In this document: one piece after another, positions 33,479 to 40,744 of the stretch | Layout: the number at the start of each line of letters is the position of its first letter | Numbering within the stretch: position 1 is the first letter of the stretch | From: a virus | DNA: 42,627 nt | IMG/VR virus record: IMGVR_UViG_3300020020_000085 | Coordinates: 1 to 42,627 of that record | Direction: 5' to 3' (one strand) | Translations under genes and position numbers: made by a program | Notes under the pieces: generated by a model | The model's input: the letters and a program-made list of their open reading frames with translations, nothing else | Databases searched by the model: none | What the model was told of the DNA's origin: nothing

Positions 33479-33984
33479 TGCCCACACTTGACTCAGTTAT
33501 AGAATTCCGTAAGAAGATGTTTGAAGAGTCGTCTGATCTGATCCGAAAGAAAGGCCACGACTACAATCGCAAGCAGCAGCTTGAAGGCGATACGCTCTAC
33601 AACCTGCGAATTGCCTCTCTCATGGGGATCGTAGAAACTCCCGAGCAGGGCATCTTAGTTCGTCTGATGGACAAGATGATGCGCCTCTCCAGTCTCATGA
33701 CCGCTGATGTAGAGGCCCAGGTAAAGGAAGAATCGGTGCGCGATACTGTCAAGGACGTGCATAACTATGTCGATTATGCCCTTCAACTGTGGGAGGAAAG
33801 ACTGGCCATTGCAAAGTCAAGGGCTCAATTTGAACCACGCCCCCAGATAGGTAATCAGCTAGAGGTTAAATATGCCGGTGCCGTCATCCCAGCCCCTATC
33901 AGCTTCGAAAAAGCCGTTGATGAAGCTGGCCGTCCTCAAGGCTTCGTAGTTGCTACTGAAGATCGCATGAGGATCAAGCCTTGA
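33478..33984 (+). CDS. DUF1599-like (nucleotide modification associated) protein
   Basis: The protein has the pattern EESSDLIRKKGHDYNRKQQL, then LVRLMDKMMRLSSL and VKDVHNYVDYALQL, matching DUF1599/Nmad1-type all-alpha proteins related to MazG. In phages these accompany synthesis of modified bases. TAATG links it to the HAD gene. Confidence 0.72.
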   Translation: MPTLDSVIEFRKKMFEESSDLIRKKGHDYNRKQQLEGDTLYNLRIASLMGIVETPEQGILVRLMDKMMRLSSLMTADVEAQVKEESVRDTVKDVHNYVDYALQLWEERLAIAKSRAQFEPRPQIGNQLEVKYAGAVIPAPISFEKAVDEAGRPQGFVVATEDRMRIKP

Positions 33985-34250
33985 AGCTCGTCAAACTCCA
34001 GGAAGTCTATCGGATCAATGTCTTTTTCGAGGGTGACAAAGCTGCGGTGTTCGAAATCCTTGACCCTAAAAAGGATATGAAAGTCGAAGAGGGGCTTCTT
34101 CACATCTCAGTCCGAGACGGCTCTGAAGTCATCATCAACTCAGATAAGGTCTGCTACACCCAAAGCCGAAAGTTCAAAGAAGCTGTTGATGAAGAAACCC
34201 CAGCCAAGGTAGGACCTGTGGCCGGGGATGATCCTGAGAACCTGATCTAA
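33981..34250 (+). CDS. Hypothetical protein, 89 aa, TTG start
   Basis: A beta-rich small protein (NVFFEGDKAAVFEILD) with an acidic tail. It is the last gene of the long plus-strand region; its stop codon overlaps, tail to tail, the stop of the membrane-protein gene on the other strand. Confidence 0.6.
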   Translation: MKLVKLQEVYRINVFFEGDKAAVFEILDPKKDMKVEEGLLHISVRDGSEVIINSDKVCYTQSRKFKEAVDEETPAKVGPVAGDDPENLI

Positions 34251-34417
34251 AAAGGCGATGGAAGGTTGATGTTGAAGGCTTTGATCAGCCAGAGAATAAT
34301 ACAAACCACTACAACAACCCTTAGAAGAGTGACAAAGGGCGGGCTCATTGGAATATACGCTTCAATCAAATAAAGAATGAGCCCGAGAAAAACAATCCCG
34401 ATGATAAGTTCAATCAT
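34247..34417 (-). CDS. Holin-like membrane protein with two helices, 56 aa
   Basis: ATG 34417 starts four bases after the preceding stop, with AGAAGGGTTAG upstream. Two hydrophobic helices (IELIIGIVFLGLILYLI and LLRVVVVVCIILWLI) flank a short loop with YIPMSPPF. It resembles small phage or bacterial membrane proteins with a central P-rich turn (Thivi_2564-like). As a small two-span protein beside another membrane protein at the end of the tail operon it is a good holin candidate. The convergent stop codons overlap. Confidence 0.6.
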   Translation of the reverse strand: MIELIIGIVFLGLILYLIEAYIPMSPPFVTLLRVVVVVCIILWLIKAFNINLPSPF

Positions 34418-34420
34418 GTT

Positions 34421-34702
34421 CTAACCCTTCTGTAGTGGATCGCCTGCTCTTGCATGGTTCGTGCGCCCGAAATAGAACCCGATAACCAGAAAGAACGAAT
34501 TACTCAGCATACCATTTTCAATATCCAGCTTGAAAGCCGCAGTGATATTTGCCAAGACAACAAGCAAAGCAATACTCGCCTGAGTCGCTTCCCAGATCAG
34601 ATTGATCTTTCTCTGCCCCTCAGTCCTCAGCTTATCCGCCTCAGTCGCTACAGCCGCTTTGATCTCAGCGACTTTTACTTCTATTGCTTTGTTCTCCTCC
34701 AT
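34421..34702 (-). CDS. Membrane protein, holin- or antiholin-like, 93 aa
   Basis: A charged N-terminal helix (VKVAEIKAAVATEADKL) is followed by two hydrophobic stretches (IALLVVLANITAAF and FFLVIGFYFG) and a short basic tail. The plan fits phage holins of the superfamily with an N-terminal coiled coil. TAATG couples it to the large virion protein gene upstream. Confidence 0.6.
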   Translation of the reverse strand: MEENKAIEVKVAEIKAAVATEADKLRTEGQRKINLIWEATQASIALLVVLANITAAFKLDIENGMLSNSFFLVIGFYFGRTNHARAGDPLQKG

Positions 34703-36633
34703 TACTTCTCCTTACCGGCCAGCCTGCTCCACCACTTCAAGAAACCCGGAGTCGCGGGCTTGACTTTACCTTTCTCCACATCAATCGGCAACCCATGAAT
34801 CTTTTCCGGGTTGAAGCTCCACTCTGGAATTGGCGAGATCCCCCCAAGACTCTGCTGGAATCCAAGGTGAGGAGCTGCCCCTGCCGCAACCAATGCACTT
34901 GAAGGTCCAAACGCAGCCGTGATGATCGATGCAATCGCCAACCGCTGCTTTTTATTCCCACCTTTCTCATTTACCCACCTAGCTAAAAGGTCCCCAGCCA
35001 GCGGGGAAGCAGCCGTGATCGTATTCCTGACCTTCTGCCCCCTCTTCGCCAGCCCTCCAACCTCACCAAATCCCTCACTCACCACATTTGAAGGTGTCCG
35101 TTGAAAGGGTATGGTGAAATCAATCGCCTGTGATGCAAGCTTCTTCACTTCACTAGGCGCCCCACTGACAGCATTCATCAGCAGCTTTTTCAAGTTCTGA
35201 TTGTCCTTGGTCAAAAGAGCACGCTCAATTTCAGCCTTGGGCAATCCAGCCCTCTCAAGCATCTTAGTAAACGAGGTATCAACCCCACTGATAACCCTGG
35301 AAGGAGCCCATCCAAACTTGGTCGGAGTGCGCTGCTGAACACTTCCCATGCTTTGCATAGTTGGCTTGGTCCTGCCTGCTGTAAATTCCTTGATATTAGT
35401 CGGAATGCGGAGTGCTTCCTTGATCGGTGCTATTCTCGACTTTCCGGTGCCTTCAAGCGCAGCCCTTGCAATCGATCCTGTGCCAGTAGCAATATTCTTT
35501 GGTATCGCCCCTCCGAGCAGGAAAGCCTCTCGTCTCAAGCCCGGAAAGCTCTTCAACGCTGATCCTGCCTTAGTTGCAGCCAACCCAGCCCCCGCGCCCA
35601 GCAAGATCCCCTTGAGCGGATCTTCAGGATCAATCAGAGGCCCACCGATCGCAGCTCCAGCCAGAGGAAGCAGGAGTTTGATCTGTGCTGCGCCCTTCTC
35701 ACTCTTCCCGACCCTTCGGAGCATTTCCAAAAACGTATTAGGGTCACTAATCTTCCCAGACGGCACATTATCGCCAAGAGACTTCTTACTCAGGGCCAGC
35801 AGCTTTCCAACCTCATTATAGAGCTTCTGCTGCCCCTCTGATCGCTTACCTCTCTCAACCTTCTTAACTTGTTGGTAAGCCTTTTGAATCGTCTCCAGCC
35901 CCTTTTCCTGCGCCTTGGCATCCGTCAGAGGCTTCTTAGCAAAACGAGTCGCTTGGCCAATAGGATACTTGGGAGCCTGAGCAACGCTTGCAGCTTGAGA
36001 AGGAGCTGTTGAGCTGGAAGTCTGAGGACTGAACCCTCTTGCCGCAGCCTTCACAGCAGGAACCTCTATAGAGCCCCCCAGAACCGCTCCAGCGGGCTTT
36101 TCGAACTTGGAGGGGGCTTCCATCAGGGTTCTGCCAAAAGCCCCTCCTAGGGCCTTCTGAGAGCCCTTAGCAGCCCCTCCTGCCGCCTTCCCCATAAACC
36201 CCCTGATTGGTCCCCCAGCCATCGGTAGCATCAATGCCCCAACATCCCCGACTACATTCCCGACCTTTTCACTGAAACTCCCCTCACCGGGCTGAACTGG
36301 GCTGAGCTGTTTCAATATCTTCGGGTCCTGAAGCTGCCCCGTGGCCGCTTTGACCCCCAGATCCCTCCCAACCTCCGCTCCAATCTGAAGGGGCTGAGTA
36401 AGCGCCATCTGACCCATTCCCAGCAACCCTGAGCTAAACTTCTTCGCAGCCGCCAGCCCAGCCTCAGTTACATCCATCCCTTTGATCTTCTCCATCAACC
36501 CCTGAGGTTCACTCTTTGCCGCCTCTGCAAAAATCTCATCCAATTCCTGATCAGTAGGATCTTCCGCACCACTCCACTCAAAGGTAACGACCTTCCCATC
36601 CGGACCTTGAGCTTTGAGAACCTGTTGCGGCAT
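34702..36633 (-). CDS. Large Ala/Gly-rich internal virion or ejection protein, 643 aa
   Basis: Long Ala/Gly/Ser-rich segments and several moderately hydrophobic stretches (GALMLPMAGGPIRGF, LLPLAGAAIGGPL) recur, with basic linkers. It begins with a possible beta-rich piece (VLKAQGPDGKVVTFEWSG) common at the N-terminus of large phage structural proteins. The type is that of DNA-ejection proteins of short-tailed phages. No enzymatic motif was seen. Confidence 0.6.
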   Translation of the reverse strand: MPQQVLKAQGPDGKVVTFEWSGAEDPTDQELDEIFAEAAKSEPQGLMEKIKGMDVTEAGLAAAKKFSSGLLGMGQMALTQPLQIGAEVGRDLGVKAATGQLQDPKILKQLSPVQPGEGSFSEKVGNVVGDVGALMLPMAGGPIRGFMGKAAGGAAKGSQKALGGAFGRTLMEAPSKFEKPAGAVLGGSIEVPAVKAAARGFSPQTSSSTAPSQAASVAQAPKYPIGQATRFAKKPLTDAKAQEKGLETIQKAYQQVKKVERGKRSEGQQKLYNEVGKLLALSKKSLGDNVPSGKISDPNTFLEMLRRVGKSEKGAAQIKLLLPLAGAAIGGPLIDPEDPLKGILLGAGAGLAATKAGSALKSFPGLRREAFLLGGAIPKNIATGTGSIARAALEGTGKSRIAPIKEALRIPTNIKEFTAGRTKPTMQSMGSVQQRTPTKFGWAPSRVISGVDTSFTKMLERAGLPKAEIERALLTKDNQNLKKLLMNAVSGAPSEVKKLASQAIDFTIPFQRTPSNVVSEGFGEVGGLAKRGQKVRNTITAASPLAGDLLARWVNEKGGNKKQRLAIASIITAAFGPSSALVAAGAAPHLGFQQSLGGISPIPEWSFNPEKIHGLPIDVEKGKVKPATPGFLKWWSRLAGKEK

Positions 36634-36636
36634 TTC

Positions 36637-37497
36637 CTACCTGATGATCTTGTATTTCTTATTCCCCGGAGCTGTAGGAGCGGGAGGACTTGCCGGAGTA
36701 GCTTTGACAGCCCCAGGCACTAGTTTCTTAATCTCATCCAATGCTTCCCTGATCGCCTGCTCCCTCCCATAAGCCTCAGACGTGAAATCAAACCATCCGG
36801 GCTCGTTCTCCTTAATCTTGTCCTCTACCAGCTTGTTGAATTGAGGACGAAGATGCACCGGCACATCATCAGTCGCCTGCTTGTTCAACTTCTGCATGTT
36901 CTGACGGTGCTTTTCCTGATTCCTCTGCTCAGCCTGATTCCTTCGCTCCTGATCCTTCTGGGCCATTTGCAGCCTCTTCTCATCCCTCTCCGCAGCCTTC
37001 TGCTGAAGAATCTGAGCCTGCTGTGCCCTCTCTTCCGCCTTCTGCCTGATCGTCTCCTGACTCTCGGCCTGAGCAAGCTTCTGTTTGAATTGTTCTGCCT
37101 GATACACAAACTTCAGTGGATCAGCCTCATCAGGAGAAAAATCCTTCTCCAACCCAAACTCCTGCATCAAGGGCATTTCAGTCTGAGCGATAGATCCCCC
37201 CGGCTGGAGAGTCCCATGAATCCCAAAGGCTCTCTGCCTCCTGTTATCAACATCTCTCTCTGTGGCCTGCTTGTCTCGCTCAAGCTGCATGGCTTCCTGA
37301 GCTTGTCGTCTCAGGGCCATTTGCTCAGTCAAGCTCTTTCTTTCCAGCTCCATCTTCTCCCCAAACTGCTCCTTCTGCGTCTTCTCCTGAGCAGCAGCCA
37401 TCAACAACTGTTGCAACTTGGACACATCTCTACGAGCCAGATTGGCCTCAAGACTCTGATCTGCCGAACCCAATGCGGTGAGCCAGTCAATCGCCAT
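36637..37497 (-). CDS. Long coiled-coil virion protein, 286 aa
   Basis: Residues 20-220 are an almost unbroken Gln/Glu/Lys/Arg-rich helix (for example EERAQQAQILQQKAAERDEK), ending in a Pro/Ala-rich tail. Such proteins stand beside ejection proteins in podovirus-like tail modules. It starts three bases upstream of, and is coupled with, its neighbours. Confidence 0.6.
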   Translation of the reverse strand: MAIDWLTALGSADQSLEANLARRDVSKLQQLLMAAAQEKTQKEQFGEKMELERKSLTEQMALRRQAQEAMQLERDKQATERDVDNRRQRAFGIHGTLQPGGSIAQTEMPLMQEFGLEKDFSPDEADPLKFVYQAEQFKQKLAQAESQETIRQKAEERAQQAQILQQKAAERDEKRLQMAQKDQERRNQAEQRNQEKHRQNMQKLNKQATDDVPVHLRPQFNKLVEDKIKENEPGWFDFTSEAYGREQAIREALDEIKKLVPGAVKATPASPPAPTAPGNKKYKIIR

Positions 37498-37679
37498 TAC
37501 TTACATCCTTCACACGTTACTTCCAGAGAATCATCCACGAGCTGAAAAATCCCTTCTTTGATCTTGTCCAGCTTCTTGTCCTTGCCATACTTCAGCTCAA
37601 TCCCACACCGTGTCTTATTACCCTCATCCACCGCATGAACCAAGCTCTGGGCCAGCGAAAAAACCTTCCTCTTAGCCAT
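37497..37679 (-). CDS. Small protein with C-terminal CxxC, 60 aa
   Basis: ATG 37679 follows GGAGG at six bases. Cysteines at CGIEL and the C-terminal CEGCK could bind zinc. It overlaps the upstream gene by eight bases and shares one base with the next. Unknown role in the tail operon. Confidence 0.6.
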   Translation of the reverse strand: MAKRKVFSLAQSLVHAVDEGNKTRCGIELKYGKDKKLDKIKEGIFQLVDDSLEVTCEGCK

Positions 37680-38355
37680 TGACAACCTCCTCGGCAGGAG
37701 CCCTCTTCGAATTCGAAAGCTCCTCGATCATCTTCTGAATCTGCTGCTGGAAGCCCGATTGACTATTCAAGGCCTGAGCCCCACTGAGCCCCTTCCCCAC
37801 TGCCCCCGCGCCCCCCATCAAGTTCTCCCAGAACCCGGCCCCTTTGAACTCCGGGCTCTGCATCCTCTCAATCGGAGGCAGTTCATCGAACTTCTCTCCA
37901 CCAATAAGTTTCTGCATCGCTTTGGAATTGAGCAAAGCCCCGGCATCCCTTCCTTCCTGACCAATTGCACTTGGCCTTCCCCCTCCACCAAAAGCAATCG
38001 TCGGAATGCCCTCCGGCCTGTTCGCAGTCACATCTCTCATGTTCATGGTCAGAGCCCCTTGCAAGGCCTTTCTGAAAGAATCACTCTCAGAGTCTTGACC
38101 AAACTGTCTCTGCCTGAGATCCAACCCCTGTCGGTTCATCAGTGCATCTTCGGCATTTTTCGACTCCTGCAACCCAAGCTGAGCAGACTGTTGAGCGGCC
38201 TGATTCTCATCAGCCCTTCCCTTGCTCATCCCCCCAGCAATCCCTCCAGCCACATCCAGCCCTGCCGAAGTCAGTGCCGGAATCAAGCTCATACCTCCAG
38301 TAAAAGGAGCCCCGGCAATCCCCGCACCAACTTTCAAAAGTGTTCCCCAATTCAT
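37672..38355 (-). CDS. Gly-rich virion-associated protein, 227 aa
   Basis: The N-terminus (LLKVGAGIAGAPFTGGMSLIP) is hydrophobic and Gly-rich, as in phage internal proteins that insert into membranes; a Gln-rich helical middle and another Gly-rich segment (NLMGGAGAVGKGLSGAQ) follow. Probably part of the ejection apparatus. Confidence 0.6.
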   Translation of the reverse strand: MNWGTLLKVGAGIAGAPFTGGMSLIPALTSAGLDVAGGIAGGMSKGRADENQAAQQSAQLGLQESKNAEDALMNRQGLDLRQRQFGQDSESDSFRKALQGALTMNMRDVTANRPEGIPTIAFGGGGRPSAIGQEGRDAGALLNSKAMQKLIGGEKFDELPPIERMQSPEFKGAGFWENLMGGAGAVGKGLSGAQALNSQSGFQQQIQKMIEELSNSKRAPAEEVVNG

Positions 38356-38942
38356 TACTGTCCTCCACCAATCAAACTAAGAAGAGCCTGCCTATCACCT
38401 TGCCCTCTATCCAACCCGCTCTGCTGTCTCGCCATCGTCATCAACCGCTCGAAAAAAGCCGTATCAGTCGGCATACCCTTACTTGCATCCATCATAAAAG
38501 GACTCTGAGGCATGGCACTGAACTGTCCTTGACCCCCATTCTGTTCATCCAACCATTGCCAAGCCTTCCCTCCTTCTCCCGCTGCCTGAATCACATCGAT
38601 TAGCCTGCCACTTGAGGGGTCCAGAATCTTATCGCCCTTACTCCCCCCTATTTGACTCACAGAGGCAAGTTGAGGGTTTTCGTCAAATGCCTGCTTCAAA
38701 CCCCCCGGAGTATGCGAATACTTCCCCAAAATATCCATTACCGAACTCTGGCCGAACTTGAAAGGATCAGGAGCTTTTGGCACTTCTCCTCCAGTTGGCG
38801 GAATTCCTGGCCCTGGTTGAAGCCCCGGAACATTCACCTGACCCACAGAAGTAGGAATGCTTGGATCATACAAATCTGTTTGAGGCTGCTGGTTCCTTCC
38901 ATCCAGAATCTTCAGCAAATTGTCATCATTCCTCATTGGCAT
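38355..38942 (-). CDS. Hypothetical virion protein, 195 aa
   Basis: This is a Pro/Gln/Gly-rich, weakly structured protein with a helical C-terminal third. It is coupled to its neighbours in the tail operon. No domain is recognised. Confidence 0.55.
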   Translation of the reverse strand: MPMRNDDNLLKILDGRNQQPQTDLYDPSIPTSVGQVNVPGLQPGPGIPPTGGEVPKAPDPFKFGQSSVMDILGKYSHTPGGLKQAFDENPQLASVSQIGGSKGDKILDPSSGRLIDVIQAAGEGGKAWQWLDEQNGGQGQFSAMPQSPFMMDASKGMPTDTAFFERLMTMARQQSGLDRGQGDRQALLSLIGGGQ

Positions 38943-38944
38943 AG

Positions 38945-39766
38945 TTAAAATCCTAGAAGATATCTAAGTGCTTGATTATTCAAATCCGCTTCCGTCGCCC
39001 CGATCCTGAACCCGAGATCCTGCCCAAACTGCTGATTCTGCAACAGCGTCCTCAGCATTCCAAGATTCAACTCTCCAGATCCCAGCCTGTCTCGAATATC
39101 CAGCTCTCTGCTGCCAAGTGCTCCTGTCTGACTCAAACCTTCTCGTCTGAGTGCCGCATCCAAATCAGCCAGCTCTCTCTGCAACATGGATCGTTCATCA
39201 TCACTGATGACTCCTCCGAGCATCGTCATATACTGAGCAATTTCCTGCCTCCGGGCTTGAAGTTCTCTACCTACGAGATCGGCTTCAAACTGCCCTTTGG
39301 CCTGCCCAGCCCTCTCGCTGGCAACCCTCTCTTCCCCCTGCAACGCCCCACTCTGATACGGCCCCAGCTTCTCAGCCTGATCCGCAACATAGTTCCGCTT
39401 ATCTCTCTCAACCCTTGCATTGTAGGTATCGGCCTGCTGCCTGAAGTTCGGATCATTCTGATCCACCGTCGTGCCCTGACTTGCTTTCTGGAGCAGCGTG
39501 TTCCTGAAAACATCCTGACTTCCCTGATTGCTCGTATAGGGACTCGGAGCTGCTTGAGGAGTCGGGCTATAGGCACTCGCCGCCGCAGCCTGCCCCGGAA
39601 TATCATTCGCCCCTGGCACTATTGCCGGTTGAGGAGTCGCACCGGGAACCTGAGGCCCTTGTGCTCCCTGTGTAGAAGCGAGGGGATGCCCCTGAGGGAC
39701 CCATTCTCCTGTAGATAGCCTTACTCCCCCGCCAAGTGATGCAAAAGGGTCTTGATCTGTTGCCAT
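38945..39766 (-). CDS. Gln/Arg-rich helical virion protein, 273 aa
   Basis: A disordered Pro/Gln/Ala-rich first third is followed by long charged helices (VERDKRNYVADQAEKLGPYQ and the repeated ELDIRDRLGSGELNLGML type). By position it is a tail-associated or internal protein. Confidence 0.55.
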   Translation of the reverse strand: MATDQDPFASLGGGVRLSTGEWVPQGHPLASTQGAQGPQVPGATPQPAIVPGANDIPGQAAAASAYSPTPQAAPSPYTSNQGSQDVFRNTLLQKASQGTTVDQNDPNFRQQADTYNARVERDKRNYVADQAEKLGPYQSGALQGEERVASERAGQAKGQFEADLVGRELQARRQEIAQYMTMLGGVISDDERSMLQRELADLDAALRREGLSQTGALGSRELDIRDRLGSGELNLGMLRTLLQNQQFGQDLGFRIGATEADLNNQALRYLLGF

Positions 39767-39796
39767 AGAAGCCTCTAACTGATTATAGAACCAAAA

Positions 39797-40744
39797 CTAA
39801 GCCTCAGGGTATGAGCCCTTTACAAAGAGCTGATCCCCCGTTGCCCATGTAAAAGGCACGGTTGTGTTCATATTTACAAGAGGAGAAGCATTGTTATAGA
39901 GCGCAATGATCGTCCCGCTCTGGTTGTTTGAGTGCCCTGCAAACACCTGTCCAGCCGATGTGTCAAAGAACAAACATCTTGCCGGAGCGTGGGCCGTGCC
40001 CAGATTTGACATTGAACTCGGCACGGTAACAGTCACCGTCCCTGTCACTGAGCTTGTGCCTCCAAAAGTGAGATGAATCTCAAACTCTACAGTCTTACCA
40101 ATCTTCGTAAGCCTCCCGGTCAAAGTCCCATTCCCTACTGTCAGGTTGGCAAACGAGGGAACATAGCTCTCCCACTCTCCCAAGGGCACCGTTCTGCTCC
40201 GCTCCCAATAACCAAGGTTACTGAAAACCCTCTTCACCTGATCATCAAAATCCCCGATCTGAAGCCTTGGATTCCCCGGATCTCCCCCGATAATCACTGG
40301 ATTGGGAATACCATCATTGGTAATAATTCCAACTCTATAAAGCGGTCTGCTGACCGAATGCGTGAGATCCCAAACCTGTAACTCATTCGTGCTGCTATCA
40401 AAAGGGGTCGTAGCAGCTCCTAAAATCGCCCTGAGATAATAATTCCCCATCCTCAGCACTCGGCTGGTCTGCCCAAACACCCCGCTGAGCAAATCTCCTC
40501 TTCCCAACCCGGAAGGATTGACCCCTAACCTATCTACATGAATCGCCCCGGTGAACTGACCTTCAGCTCCAGCCGCTATCCCTCCCAATAAATCAATACT
40601 GTCAGCGTGAATCGCTCCATGACTTCCATCCTCTTTATGCTCTCCAGAAGGCTCCAACAAATAACTCTTGATCCCGGCGATCAGTTGATCAAACTCCAGC
40701 CTTGCCCACTCAGGCATCAGATCCCTATACTTGAGGCCAAACAT
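39797..40744 (-). CDS. Tail protein, possibly fibre or tip, 315 aa
   Basis: ATG 40744 overlaps the upstream TAA (TAATG). An N-terminal helix (YRDLMPEWARLEFDQLIAGI) is followed by a Gly-rich middle and a C-terminal beta-rich domain (VGNGTLTGRLTKIGKTVEFE, FGGTSSVTGTVTVTV), typical of phage tail tips or fibre head domains. The distal part may contact the host surface. Confidence 0.6.
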   Translation of the reverse strand: MFGLKYRDLMPEWARLEFDQLIAGIKSYLLEPSGEHKEDGSHGAIHADSIDLLGGIAAGAEGQFTGAIHVDRLGVNPSGLGRGDLLSGVFGQTSRVLRMGNYYLRAILGAATTPFDSSTNELQVWDLTHSVSRPLYRVGIITNDGIPNPVIIGGDPGNPRLQIGDFDDQVKRVFSNLGYWERSRTVPLGEWESYVPSFANLTVGNGTLTGRLTKIGKTVEFEIHLTFGGTSSVTGTVTVTVPSSMSNLGTAHAPARCLFFDTSAGQVFAGHSNNQSGTIIALYNNASPLVNMNTTVPFTWATGDQLFVKGSYPEA

